Assembly: GCA_030378005.1 (NCBI GenBank)
Contig: JAUCGF010000072.1
Location: 127,369 to 190,601 of the forward strand
Direction: 5' to 3'
Source: Desulfococcaceae bacterium HSG9
Lineage (GTDB): Bacteria > Desulfobacterota > Desulfobacteria > Desulfobacterales > JAUCGF01
Length of the DNA stretch: 63,233 bases
Shown piece after piece: positions 53,128 to 62,056 of this stretch. Made by a program: the position numbers and the translations under genes. How positions within the stretch are numbered: the stretch's first letter is position 1; every line of letters starts with the position of its first letter. Below the pieces are notes generated by a model. It saw nothing but the letters and a program-made list of their open reading frames with translations, made no database searches and was not told where the DNA came from.

Positions 53128-54420
53128 TTATCTTGTTTCTTCTGAAAGATACTTTGCAAGACGCTTTCCAAGGCCAATAATGGTTGTTGTTGGTGGCATT
53201 CCCCAAGCCTCAGGAATTACCGAACAATCACAAACATACAGATTGTCATGTTTTGTCATAAGATTCGAATCCACAAGATCGCCAACTTTAACTGTACCAC
53301 CGGGATGAGCGGCAAGGTACTGAGTCTTGAAAATACTCTTCGCACCGGCATCTTTTAATATTTCTTTTGCCCGTTCATATCCTCTCCGTAACTTCTGTTT
53401 TTCATTCTTATCTAATATTTTACGTACTCCTCCGTTGTCGGTGAGTTTTCCGCCAAGTTCGTCTTTTGTTTTTACCATTATCTGAAGAGTGTTTCGTCGT
53501 GAAAACACTTTATGAAATCTAAATACCCCGGCCGCAAACATTGCGGTTGTAGCGAATGGGTGTGCCATGTCTGTCATCATGTAACCCTCATCTTCAATAT
53601 GCACACCTGCGGTCATAGGAATTTCACTGGTCGGAACATCAATGTCTTTTACCGTACCCCGAACTCCTATGAGGGGATCAAAAAAGAAATCATATCCGGC
53701 TCTTTTTATGCCGCTTGCTCGAAGTATGACGGGGGTGCCTATACCACCTGCGGAAACAATAACCTTTGGTGCAAAAACTTTATATTTCTTTATACCTTTT
53801 GTAAATTCTACCCCAATTGCTTTATTGCCTTCAAATAAAACCTTTTTAACCTTTGCGCCATTTATGAGTGTCGCCCCATTCGCCACAGCTTCCTCGATAT
53901 ACATTCTTGCACTCCACTTCACCCGATGAGGATCTCCATAATGGCCAAATTTATATTCTGGTTTCCATTTATCCTGATACATAAATTTGTCCAGTTTTTT
54001 CCAACTGTATCCAAGATTTTGAGCGCTCTCCATGAGCCGCTTTGACATTGGACCAACCATTTCATCTTTAAGTGGTCCAACAGGAAGCTCCTCCCTTAGT
54101 TCTTTCACCTCATAACTGATATCTATCCCGTAAGATTGTAGCATACGGAAAGGAACAGGAAACGACGTCGCATAATAATGGACTGTGCTTCCGCCGGTTG
54201 TGATGCCCCTGACCAATCCCAGCATTTGACGTGTAAAAAGCATGCTTCTGCCCGGAAATAACAGTGCCCTGGCGCCTTGCCAGAAGCTTCCGGTCAACGG
54301 ATCGTTATCCCCCCATTCGAGAATAAGCACTTTTTTCTTTCGCTTTGACAATTCCCTGGCAACCGTTGCCCCACCTGGACCACTGCCGACAATGATATAG
54401 TCTTTATCTTCAATGTTCAT
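53128..54420 (-). CDS. GMC-family (glucose-methanol-choline) flavin oxidoreductase
   Basis: 430 residues. N-terminal FAD motif DYIIVGSGPGGATVARELSK, then RGITTGGSTVHYYATSFPVP, the GGIGTPVILRASGI signature region, and the C-terminal CDCSVIPEAWGMPPTTTIIG with the AAHPGGTVKVGDLV motif. It oxidises an alcohol group of an unknown substrate. GGAGCGAAAC precedes the ATG. The neighbouring ferredoxin-like protein (54710) could accept its electrons in this anaerobic setting. Shorter than most GMC enzymes (~500-550). Confidence 0.88.
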   Translation of the reverse strand: MNIEDKDYIIVGSGPGGATVARELSKRKKKVLILEWGDNDPLTGSFWQGARALLFPGRSMLFTRQMLGLVRGITTGGSTVHYYATSFPVPFRMLQSYGIDISYEVKELREELPVGPLKDEMVGPMSKRLMESAQNLGYSWKKLDKFMYQDKWKPEYKFGHYGDPHRVKWSARMYIEEAVANGATLINGAKVKKVLFEGNKAIGVEFTKGIKKYKVFAPKVIVSAGGIGTPVILRASGIKRAGYDFFFDPLIGVRGTVKDIDVPTSEIPMTAGVHIEDEGYMMTDMAHPFATTAMFAAGVFRFHKVFSRRNTLQIMVKTKDELGGKLTDNGGVRKILDKNEKQKLRRGYERAKEILKDAGAKSIFKTQYLAAHPGGTVKVGDLVDSNLMTKHDNLYVCDCSVIPEAWGMPPTTTIIGLGKRLAKYLSEETR

Positions 54421-54489
54421 AAGTTTCGCTCCTTTAGATAATTTAAAGTTCAGTATTTCATTTGTTATTGGAGCAGGCGGATTTGACGC

Positions 54490-54684
54490 TCATTCCGTTT
54501 CCGGTGCAGGTAAGCATTGGTTTTGTCCCGTTCTTCCAAATTTCACAAGGGCACATCCGTTTGCGTATTCCTGTCTGATTTCTCTGAAAAGGTATCCCAC
54601 GAGCAGACGCGGTTCGTGCGGAAACACGGATTCTGCTATAGGTTCTGGTTCGTATGCGCTTGAACCTGCAAAGAAAGATAACAT
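54490..54684 (-). CDS. Small unknown protein between GMC oxidoreductase and ferredoxin genes
   Basis: 64 residues from the ATG at 54682-54684 with GAGGTGAG at suitable spacing. Sequence starts MLSFFAGSSAYEPEPIAESV and contains PHEPRLLVGYLFREIRQEYA. Family not recognised, but it is well placed in the operon and may be an accessory subunit of the GMC enzyme. Confidence 0.5.
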   Translation of the reverse strand: MLSFFAGSSAYEPEPIAESVFPHEPRLLVGYLFREIRQEYANGCALVKFGRTGQNQCLPAPETE

Positions 54685-54709
54685 AATCAACTCACCTCAT
54701 TGAGTTTCT

Positions 54710-55873
54710 TTATTTGAGCAAATGGGTTTGTCCTGTTCGGATTGCATCGACAAACAGTTTTCCGGTCACTTTCATTTTGCCCAATCTTCCTTTCTTATTG
54801 GACATAATAATGTCGTAAAGTTCTTCTCTATTTTGCGGAGGCCTGACTTCTACAGGCTTTTTTTGCAAGGATATGGCTTTTTGAGGGCATGTGGGCACAC
54901 ATACACCGCATCCGATGCAACGATTCAAATCTATTGAGGTTTGTTTCTTCTTTTCAGACACGCTTGCCGCTCCGACTTGGCAACGCTTTTCACAATTACC
55001 ACATCCATCGCATAAATTGGCATCTGCGACAGCATAAAAATTTGAAGCCCAAAAATCTACCGGCTTAGGTAAATTTTTATGCATACCGAGCATTCCGCAG
55101 CAACATCCGCAACATGAACAAATAAACTCGGCCTTTTCCGTATTGGATGGTTGAAGAACCAATCCCTGTTTTTGATTTTTATTCAGGATTGACATAGATT
55201 CATCCAGCGTGATTTCTCTTCCGATACTGCTCCGCAGAACAGTTTGGGCCATGCTGCCGGCGGCAAAGCAAGTTTCTTTTCGGTCTGTAACATGACAAGG
55301 GTTGCCTGTTATGCTCTTTTTTTGGCGGCATATACATTCGAAGATGGCAAAAGGTGCTTCAGCTTGTTCCAATAGCGCAGTGACTTCATCGAATGTACTG
55401 ACCTTATGTTGCGTTTTGATACTTTTGGCAATCGGAATGGTGCGCATCTGTGGAAGTTTCGTACTTATAAGTTCCACCCCAAATTTTTTGTCCGATGTGT
55501 AATCATCAAAATTTTTTATAAATTCCGGAGTAAGTTTGCCGACTTGAAATTCGTACATCCCAACCACAAGGGGGGCATTACAATAAAATCTTTTGCCATC
55601 TTTAATTTTTAATTCAATCCCTCCCTTTTTTTCAATACGGCCAAGCAGTTCCTCTAGTTTTTCCGGTGATTCTGCTAAATGCCCAGATCTTTCAAATACC
55701 ATTTCAAGCGGTTCAAACTTGTAGGTTAAACATGTTGCAATCTTAGCTTCTTGGGGCGTAAAGATGTGTTTTAGAATTTTCATCTCAGAACCTGACCGTG
55801 TGGCGGGAAATCCTACCGCCTGACTGTCTAAATGGCGTTGCAGTTTGAAATAAACCTGTTCATTATTTTCCAT
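54710..55873 (-). CDS. 4Fe-4S ferredoxin-domain protein with N-terminal helical domain
   Basis: 387 residues. The N-terminal ~120 residues resemble a winged-helix unit (TPQEAKIATCLTYKFEPLEM then ESPEKLEELLGRIEKKGGIE). The middle has CICRQKKSITGNPC and CSCCGCCCGML, probable cluster ligands. Two ferredoxin motifs follow (CDGCGNCEKRCQ, CIGCGVCVPTCP). It may be an electron-transfer partner of the GMC enzyme or a redox-responsive protein. AGGAGG upstream of the ATG. First gene of the minus-strand group ending with DUF362. Confidence 0.85.
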   Translation of the reverse strand: MENNEQVYFKLQRHLDSQAVGFPATRSGSEMKILKHIFTPQEAKIATCLTYKFEPLEMVFERSGHLAESPEKLEELLGRIEKKGGIELKIKDGKRFYCNAPLVVGMYEFQVGKLTPEFIKNFDDYTSDKKFGVELISTKLPQMRTIPIAKSIKTQHKVSTFDEVTALLEQAEAPFAIFECICRQKKSITGNPCHVTDRKETCFAAGSMAQTVLRSSIGREITLDESMSILNKNQKQGLVLQPSNTEKAEFICSCCGCCCGMLGMHKNLPKPVDFWASNFYAVADANLCDGCGNCEKRCQVGAASVSEKKKQTSIDLNRCIGCGVCVPTCPQKAISLQKKPVEVRPPQNREELYDIIMSNKKGRLGKMKVTGKLFVDAIRTGQTHLLK

Positions 55874-55989
55874 ATCACACCTCCTTTTTTAGAAAAATAC
55901 AGGCCAATAATCCTTCGTGCGGAATTTGCCCAAAAATTTATTTCAACAACAGACGATAATGCAATATAAAATTTGAACCTGCGTCTAAC

Positions 55990-56225
55990 CTCCTTTGGGC
56001 GCATTTTGAAAAAGGGGGTATTTTTCAACCTATATAAATATCAATTAAATTCAAAATATTACGGATAGATATTTATGCTTCTTAGCCCCAGAAAAGTTGC
56101 ACTTATCATTTAACAACTTCCATAAAAAACCAGCAGTAAAAATTTAATTAGCTGAAATAAATTAAGATGGTGACAATTAAAGGTTCATTAAGTGTTAATA
56201 ATTTGCCCCCTTTTCTAAAATGCGC
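55990..56225. promoter_or_regulatory. Promoter region with imperfect long-range inverted repeat
   Basis: Upstream of the 54710 gene, CGCATTTTGAAAAAGGGGG (near 55999-56017) has a near-complement CCCCCTTTTCTAAAATGCG (near 56206-56224), and each is next to a CCTCCTTT word. It may be a paired operator or the worn ends of a ~235-bp element. The interval is AT-rich and has no gene. Confidence 0.45.
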
Positions 56226-56399
56226 CTACCTCCTTTCCGCCTCGCTATGATAATATGACCATTCTCCTATCATTAGCTTATTGTCATTTCGATTAAATTA
56301 GAGCTTTCATAACGACTGAGTTAAGCGGCGGGCGACTCACTACAAAATAGTTGTTAAATGAACCGCACTCCGCAAGACCCTGCAAGCCGTAAAATGCGC

Positions 56400-56876
56400 T
56401 ACCGTAGCCCGTCCGCTTCCGGGTAGAAGCATCTGTCACCAGACGCTCCCCCCACAGACCTGTACGTGAAGATTTCCCTCATACGGTTCCTCAATGCTGA
56501 CAGTTTCCAACCTGTCAGCAACCAGACAGGCACGACCCCGTCTGGCGCATAACTATGTTGCCCGCAGACATTTCCCCAGATTCAGATGTTATGAATTATT
56601 CCAGGTAACGGCAGGGGAAAGTCTGATTTCAATTTCTCTGACTTTACCCAGCTTATGCCGCCTTTATGACTCCGGCGGCTTAACTGAAAATGCCATACCC
56701 GCACCGCATGATTACGCACTGTTTCAAGTGCCCTGTAATTGCTTCGCACACCGAAATATTGATAATACCCCAGCAGCTTGGCACAAAGCTCTTTATGCTG
56801 TTCTTTCAGCGGTTTGTGACGGTTCTTCCTACACCAGTCCCACAATGCTTTCATAAAGCGCTTCAGACGCTTTGTT
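56400..56876 (-). mobile_element. Group II intron 3' remnant (RT/maturase C-terminus plus domains V-VI)
   Basis: On the minus strand, 56582-56876 encodes the last ~95 residues of a group II intron reverse transcriptase: KRLKRFMKALWDWCRKNRHK, PLKEQHKELCAKLLGYYQYF, GVRSNYRALETV, LSRRSHKGGISW, ending LPLPGIIHNI and stop. Downstream, around 56455-56500, the sequence gives GAACCGTATGAGGGAAATCT then TCACGTACAGGTC, a recognisable domain V hairpin, followed by GTGGGGGGAG as at intron 3' ends. The 5' part of the intron is gone, cut at ~56877 by a dispersed repeat, so it cannot move by itself. Confidence 0.85.
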
Positions 56877-56894
56877 GAAAATCAAGATTTTAAT

Positions 56895-57070
56895 AGTTTT
56901 CGATCTACTGAACTTACACATATCAACAAAGAGGAGTGCCGGCTTCAGCTTGCGTCACGGGCAAAGCTGACTGAAGTTTGCACTCCAAACGGGTAAGGAA
57001 TGAGGACGAAATAACTTCCCCATTTGTATTTTGATTATGAAATGGGGAAGTTATTTCATCCCCGATCCTA
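56895..57070. repeat. Mosaic of dispersed repeat ends
   Basis: AGTTTTCGATCTACTGAA at 56895-56912 matches the ends of the 58433-58670 element. GGAGTGCCGGCTTCAGCTTG to 56985 is an imperfect palindrome like that at 31825. GGTAAGGAATGAGGACGAAA (56992 on) pairs with TTATTTCATCCCCGATCCTA (57051-57070) as a hairpin of the GGACGAAATAA family. No gene. Confidence 0.75.
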
Positions 57071-57143
57071 AATTATTTAATTCGCATTCCATAGGGTTTA
57101 AAATATTTTTTAGATAACTTTTTCCTTCGGAATTTCTAACCGA

Positions 57144-57353
57144 TTACTTTTTAATATCCGGTTGATACATAAGTTTTTTATCCATACGGTAGGTCCAGGG
57201 AAGGCATTCGATCCGCCACCCGTCCATCGGCGGCATATTGTGGAATATAATCCGGTGCTTGGCGTCAATGGCAATCATCATGCCTCGGCATGTTCTCGAA
57301 CTTCCGAATTGCAGTACTACTCTGTTTCCTTCGCTTGGAACAATTTCAGGATG
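57144..57353 (-). CDS. Possible small ORF overlapping the thioredoxin-like gene end
   Basis: An open minus-strand frame reads IVPSEGNRVVLQFGSSRTCR, then GMMIAIDAKHRIIFHNMPPM, then DGWRIECLPWTYRMDK and ends YQPDIKK. Codon use looks like coding DNA. It lacks an ATG with a ribosome site before the MMI pair, so it could be a translated overlapping gene or the remnant of one. Family not recognised. Confidence 0.3.
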   Translation of the reverse strand, partial: HPEIVPSEGNRVVLQFGSSRTCRGMMIAIDAKHRIIFHNMPPMDGWRIECLPWTYRMDKKLMYQPDIKK

Positions 57354-57568
57354 TCATCCGGCATCAACAATTTGCCAATGGAAATCACCTCGCCGTCCAA
57401 AACCAGAGCAGGTGTCATATATACGCCCAATTCAACAAAATAATTTGGGTCTTTAACTTGTTCTACCTGAACTTTCCCCCTCAAGCCTACTTTTTCTAGA
57501 GTTTGAAGAAGGCGATCATAGAACAGAGAACCACAATTGGGGCAACATCCTAAAATTTCAAGTTTCAT
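57317..57568 (-). CDS. Mini-thioredoxin (redox-active disulfide protein 2 type)
   Basis: 83 residues from the ATG at 57566-57568, preceded by AAAGGAGCG; a longer open frame upstream is rejected. Thioredoxin_3 type: LEILGCCPNCGSLFYDRLLQ with the CPNC redox pair, then VKDPNYFVELGVYMTPALVL with the cis-Pro before the ALVLDGEVISIG strand. Acts as a small dithiol/disulfide carrier in the cytoplasm. Such proteins often accompany arsenic or sulfur genes; no such partner is visible here. Confidence 0.85.
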   Translation of the reverse strand: MKLEILGCCPNCGSLFYDRLLQTLEKVGLRGKVQVEQVKDPNYFVELGVYMTPALVLDGEVISIGKLLMPDDILKLFQAKETE

Positions 57569-57733
57569 TTTCGCTCCTTTAAGAACCGTAGTTTTATAAC
57601 ATATAGTCACCTAAATAATTTCAAACAGGATTTCTATAACTTTCAGGAATTTCAATTAATATTATTATGAAATTTCAACCGCACAGGTTGTGGTTTTGCA
57701 ATAAATTGTCCCACTTTATGTTAGTAGCTCATT

Positions 57734-58204
57734 CTATCTTATAATTGTTCTGACCGCCTCTTGTTTCATAAAATCCAACGCCCGCCATTGTCGTTGTTCA
57801 ATCATCTCCCAACCTTTTTTCAGATCAGGTGGAACAGAAGCGGCGACTTTTTTTGAAAGGTCTTCATCAAGCGTTACTTGTAGCAGTTTGAGTACGACCT
57901 GAGCGATCTCATCGGCTCGTTTATAATCATTGATCTCTGTGATTTCCATGAGTTTTTTTACAAAATCCTTGCGCTTCTCAATGGTATCGATCTCTCCCCA
58001 GATGTTGCGTTTGCGGATCAAATTCCACCCTTCGCTCAAATCGGCGGGCACGGATTCGGATATCTCCTTAGCAAGGATTTGGCTGATACTGGCCTGAAAC
58101 AATTTGATGACCGCCTGAGCTATCTCATCCGCTTGTTGAAATCCTTCGATTTGGGCGATTTCCATAATCTTTTTTACCCAATTTTTTCTGTCCTTTATAT
58201 ACAT
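57734..58204 (-). CDS. DUF2267-like protein with two repeated domains
   Basis: 156 residues composed of two homologous ~65-residue units. Unit 1: KKIMEIAQIEGFQQADEIAQ, AVIKLFQASIS, ESVPADLSEGWNLI. Unit 2: KKLMEITEINDYKRADEIAQ, VVLKLLQVTLD, ASVPPDLKKGWEMI. This is the layout of DUF2267 proteins (AVL..L...L..LP..L+..W). Soluble and helical, function unknown. Its start lacks a strong Shine-Dalgarno. Confidence 0.75.
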   Translation of the reverse strand: MYIKDRKNWVKKIMEIAQIEGFQQADEIAQAVIKLFQASISQILAKEISESVPADLSEGWNLIRKRNIWGEIDTIEKRKDFVKKLMEITEINDYKRADEIAQVVLKLLQVTLDEDLSKKVAASVPPDLKKGWEMIEQRQWRALDFMKQEAVRTIIR

Positions 58205-58432
58205 ATTTCAGTCCTTTGTAAGTTATGCCAAGTGTCAATCATAAATGGCAACTGATTAAGTAAAAAATCCACCGGTACTGGTTTCAGGTTTCAGGTATAG
58301 GGAAACTTTTTTTGATAAGGAATAGTTCTCTTTCACGCCTTAAATCGTCGATTCTTCGTCAATTTGCCGGCATCTCTATCCTGACGCCTGATACCCGAAA
58401 CCATAATTTTTGAATAGGATACACCAGACAAA

Positions 58433-58670
58433 TTCAGTAGATCGAAAAGTTTTTGAAAGGTGACGAACGGCATGTCTGTTTTTCAGCTCCGTAGGAGCGG
58501 CATATTTGTAGAATCCGAATGCCCTGTGTCTCTGCTGAGTCCCATATATGGACGGTATATTCCGATGCGCGGACATGCCGTCCCTATGGGACTCAAGGGG
58601 GACGGGGCTGACATCTGCTACAAACATGCCGTTCCTACGGAACTTTTAAGGAACTTTTCGATCTACTGAA
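58433..58670. mobile_element. 238-bp inverted-repeat element with TTCAGTAGATCGAAAAGTT ends
   Basis: The 19-bp ends at 58433-58451 and 58652-58670 are exact complements. The interior contains the GTAGGAGCGGCATATTTGTAG-type repeats also present at 23452-23650, in inverted pairs. A single end occurs at 56895-56912. No credible gene inside; frames across it are shadows. Confidence 0.9.
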
Positions 58671-58679
58671 ATTAAATCG

Positions 58680-58985
58680 TCAGTAATACAGACGCCTCTC
58701 CGGAGGCGGAACAGATTGTAAATTCTTGGGAATTGCCATAAGAAATAGCAAATTGCAGAAAGAACTCGCTTTTCTAAAAATACGTTTCCATGTATTTCTG
58801 TTTCCGGATTTTATTTCTTGTTCCGCTGTCAAAATCATATTACAATCATTCAGCTTTTCAAGCTTCTCCTGATAAAAGTTGCTTTCCTGAGTTGAGTATA
58901 AAATTTTTTCATCAAACAATGGGAGCGGATTAATCATACAATCGCCGCACAATACTTGACTCTGTTCTAAAGTGTTGGAATTCAT
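58680..58985 (-). CDS. Small unknown protein, 101 aa
   Basis: Supported by a strong AAAGGAGG a few nt before the ATG. The sequence begins MNSNTLEQSQVLCGDCMINP, has a CGDC pair, an ESNFYQEKLEKLNDCNMILT helix, and a hydrophobic Cys-containing stretch SSFCNLLFLMAIP near residue 80. The C-terminal residues (PPPERRLYY) approach the neighbouring repeat and may not be original. Family not recognised. Confidence 0.5.
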   Translation of the reverse strand: MNSNTLEQSQVLCGDCMINPLPLFDEKILYSTQESNFYQEKLEKLNDCNMILTAEQEIKSGNRNTWKRIFRKASSFCNLLFLMAIPKNLQSVPPPERRLYY

Positions 58986-59199
58986 ACCATCCTCCTTTTG
59001 CTGAAAGTTTCACCGCCAGAGGCGGTGGCATATTAAGCGTAATTTTTCGATTCTACAATTTATTTGAGCATAGCCGCTTTTTTATATTAGTGCTGCTGCC
59101 CACAAATTCTGCTTGACTACTTTAATTAACGTAAGCTAGACATAAATCAGGCTGCAACTTTCTTACGACGATGATCTTTGATTTTAAACAAAAACCGGT
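58986..59199. other. Gene-free gap with degraded repeat end
   Basis: Contains TAACGTAAGCTAGACATAAA near 59128, a worn version of the 49260 element terminus. Nothing else recognised. Confidence 0.4.
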
Positions 59200-59556
59200 T
59201 TACATTATTCTCACTCCGGAAGGACGAACGATATTATAAAACTGCGTATTCAAATAGTAACGCACCTTATACCGTTTTATTCCGATATTTTCTTCAATCA
59301 TGGCGCGAATAAGGTTTTTTTTATTTTTCTTGTAAAAAGTTGTTTTCAAACACGATAGCATGGCCGCGTTCTGGATAGTATCGCTTTTGGAATAGCGCAT
59401 CGCAGTCTTATATTTACATTTCATCACCAGTTCATCAATGATGGCGCTATAATATTCTGTCAGATTAAGATTTTCACCCGCTGCGGTGACGGAAGAAATC
59501 TGAAGACTCATTAACACCATCGCACCGACCAAACCTACCATAACTTTTGTTTTCAT
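59200..59556 (-). CDS. Small exported protein of unknown function
   Basis: 118 residues starting at the second of two close ATGs (59554-59556), which has the right distance from AAGGAG. Signal peptide KVMVGLVGAMVLMSLQISSV, then TAAGE; the mature part is about 90 residues, Lys/Tyr-rich with two Cys (VMKCKYKTAM and LSCLKTTFYKK) that could pair in the periplasm. Family not recognised. Confidence 0.65.
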   Translation of the reverse strand: MKTKVMVGLVGAMVLMSLQISSVTAAGENLNLTEYYSAIIDELVMKCKYKTAMRYSKSDTIQNAAMLSCLKTTFYKKNKKNLIRAMIEENIGIKRYKVRYYLNTQFYNIVRPSGVRIM

Positions 59557-59763
59557 GTTCATTTTCTCCTTTTGTTAAGATTTTAATAAAGCTTGCAAAT
59601 ATTTTCCTGCCAGACATCCAAATAATTCGCTTCATAACGTTGCAACGTCGCATATTATAACACAATGCAATATCGGTGCCATACATGTAATATTTATCTA
59701 TCTACTTGAATTATAAGGGATTATTTTATTTGATAAGAAAAATGGCGGGAGGGAATAAAAACA

Positions 59764-59877
59764 TAAATCGGGCAAAATGCCCTGATTACAGGCTCTAAAT
59801 AATCATAATATGCTTGAATTTAAGGAAATTTTACTGTTAAGGCAAAAAGTGCCCAAATCGGGCAAAATGCCCTGATT
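59764..59877. promoter_or_regulatory. Pair of direct-repeated palindromes (ATCGGGCAAAATGCCCTGAT)
   Basis: The palindromic word occurs at about 59766-59785 and 59855-59874, 89 bp apart, between the exported-protein gene and the 3' end of the response regulator, both on the minus strand. Each forms a hairpin with stem ATC-GGGCA. They could be operators for the 59556 gene, or tandem terminators of the regulator gene. Position fits either role. Confidence 0.45.
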
Positions 59878-59913
59878 TTATATGCAAGGAGCAACGATTC
59901 TATTTGAAAAATG

Positions 59914-61797
59914 TTATTTCAAACGGTACTGCTTTATTTTTCTGTAAAGGGTTTTGGGGTCAATTCCCAACATCTTCGCAGCTTTGTTTTTATGCCACCA
60001 GTTTCGGTCTAATGCATCAATAATAAGTTTTTTTTCCACAGATTGCAAAACATCCCGCAGCGCCTGGTTTTCAATATCCATATTGATGCCCGCAATACCC
60101 GATTCGCTGTCCAAAATAGCTGATTCCGCTCCCATAAAATCAATTTTGTTCAGCGTGACATAACGATGCAATGTATTTTGTAATTCGCGCACATTGCCGG
60201 GCCAATCATATTTAAGTAAAGCGTCCATTGTCTTTACATCCACCGAACGATGTTGATCCGTATCATATTTTTGAATAAAATAATCCACCAAAAGAGGAAT
60301 GTCTTCACGGCGTTTGCGCAGCGGGGGCAACGTAATGGGAATGATATGGATGCGGTAAAAAAAGTCTTTGCGCATTAAGCCGCCTTTCATCAGGTCTCTC
60401 AATCTTTTATTGGTTGCCGCAATAATTCGAAAATCAGGGCGTTTAAGGATTCGTCCACCCACCGAGCTAAAACCGCCGCTTTCAATCGCTCGCAGCAATT
60501 TTACCTGTAAACTCAGCGGAATCTCGCCAACTTCATCCAGAAACAGGGTGCTGCCGTCAGCAGATTCAAGAAAACCTTTTTTATCACTGACTGCTCCGGT
60601 AAACGCCCCTTTTTTATGGCCAAAAAATTCACTCTCAGCCAGTTTTTCAGGAATAGCGCCGCAATTCACAATCACCATCTCACGGTCGTTGCGTTCGCTG
60701 TAGTTATGAATCGCTTGAGCCACGAGTTCTTTGCCTGTTCCGGATTCTCCGTAAAGAATAATGCTGGCGTCAGTAGAAGCGGCTTTCAGAATGGTCTTAT
60801 AGACATTCTGCATGGGTTTGCTTTTGCCAATAATATCACCGAACCGGTACCGCTCCTTCATCGACATTCTGAGAAGCAGGTTTTCCCTGCGTAAACGTTC
60901 TTCCTTAGCCATCAATGCTTTCTCGGCTAGCTTACGTTCGGTAGTATCAATCAAAATCGCCTGCCGTTGATGAACGACCCCATCAGCGTCAAATAGAGGT
61001 GTGTGAATGATGTGGTACCAATGCCTATTTTGCGGATTTTCAATTTCCATCTCCACGGTTTCACCTTTGAATACATTTCCAAAATCACAGCTTGAACAGG
61101 GTGCATCAAAGTCGAAAATCGCTTTATAACAGTTTTCCCCAATCCGATCTTCCCCAATATGATCAATCAGTGCCTGGTTCATAAAATTGATACGATAACC
61201 GGTATGATCGCAAATATAGATAAATCCTTGGAATGCATCAATAATAGAAGTCAGTTTGGTTTCACTGGCTCGCAGTTGACTTTCCGTGTTTTTGCGAACA
61301 GTGATTTCATTTTCAAGTGCATTCAGGGTTGATCGAAGATGCCGGTTCGATTTTTTTAAATCCAGTATCTGTCCGGCCACTAAGTCTTCAAGATGATCCC
61401 GATGGCATTTTAATTCCAAGTGGAGTTTCACGCGGGCCAATACAATTTGCGAATCGAAGGGCCTGGTGATGTAATCTACCGCGCCGGTGGCAAAGCCTTG
61501 GATAATTTTTTTGTTCGCCTTTATCGCAGTAAGAAAAATGACCGGGATGCTACGAGTGTCAGGATCGGCTTTCAGTCTTCGGCACACTTCGAAACCATCC
61601 ATTTCCGGCATCATAATATCCAATAAAATCAGGTCAAAGGGCTTTGAAGCAGTCCACTTCAGAGCCATCTCGCCGCTGATTGCGAATTCGACTTCGTACT
61701 TTTTTTTATTGAGAATATTGGCTAATAATTGAATGTTAATGGGTTCATCGTCAACGATAAGAATGGAAAATGTTCTTTTTTCATCTGAATCGTTCAT
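59914..61797 (-). CDS. Sigma-54-dependent response regulator with REC, PAS, AAA+ and Fis domains
   Basis: 627 residues from the ATG at 61795-61797 (GAGGTG six nt upstream; an earlier ATG at 61851 is less likely). Receiver domain 10-125 with Asp60 as the phosphoacceptor (LILLDIMMPEMDG). A PAS domain at about 180-290 contains DAPCSSCDFGN, so it could sense redox or a ligand. The AAA+ domain has Walker A GESGTGKE (351-358) and sigma-54-contacting GAFTGA (398-403). The C-terminal Fis-type HTH is AAKMLGIDPKTLYRKIKQYR. No histidine kinase gene is adjacent. Its targets are unknown. Confidence 0.93.
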   Translation of the reverse strand: MNDSDEKRTFSILIVDDEPINIQLLANILNKKKYEVEFAISGEMALKWTASKPFDLILLDIMMPEMDGFEVCRRLKADPDTRSIPVIFLTAIKANKKIIQGFATGAVDYITRPFDSQIVLARVKLHLELKCHRDHLEDLVAGQILDLKKSNRHLRSTLNALENEITVRKNTESQLRASETKLTSIIDAFQGFIYICDHTGYRINFMNQALIDHIGEDRIGENCYKAIFDFDAPCSSCDFGNVFKGETVEMEIENPQNRHWYHIIHTPLFDADGVVHQRQAILIDTTERKLAEKALMAKEERLRRENLLLRMSMKERYRFGDIIGKSKPMQNVYKTILKAASTDASIILYGESGTGKELVAQAIHNYSERNDREMVIVNCGAIPEKLAESEFFGHKKGAFTGAVSDKKGFLESADGSTLFLDEVGEIPLSLQVKLLRAIESGGFSSVGGRILKRPDFRIIAATNKRLRDLMKGGLMRKDFFYRIHIIPITLPPLRKRREDIPLLVDYFIQKYDTDQHRSVDVKTMDALLKYDWPGNVRELQNTLHRYVTLNKIDFMGAESAILDSESGIAGINMDIENQALRDVLQSVEKKLIIDALDRNWWHKNKAAKMLGIDPKTLYRKIKQYRLK

Positions 61798-62056
61798 AAC
61801 GGACACCTCATTTATATCCGGGCGGGTGATTATCTGAATGTCAGATACCAAAAATGTGAATCAGTCAGTTTATATACTTGACAGTATCAGAAATCAATGA
61901 CAACTTCGTTTTTATTTAACAAACCTTGAAACGGATAAAAATATACCTGAATCCGTGGCATTAAACTTACAAGAAATTGCATTAACTTCTTGAAATAATA
62001 AACTAAATATAATATCATAGGTTTCAAAAAACATTCACTTGGGAGGTGAAGATCAA
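61798..62056. promoter_or_regulatory. Gap between the divergent response regulator and transposase relic
   Basis: AT-rich 260 bp. TTGACA at about 61878 faces right, but no matching -10 at standard spacing was clear. The minus-strand promoter of the response regulator must lie here. Confidence 0.3.

Noticed and set aside
57162..57499. Plus-strand frames opposite the mini-thioredoxin
   Set aside because: The minus strand has a ribosome site and a clear CPNC thioredoxin pattern; the plus-strand frames are shadows.
59840..59862. Sigma-54 promoter (GGGCAC-TTTT-TGCC on the minus strand)
   Set aside because: The GG-to-GC distance is about two bases too short for a -24/-12 promoter.
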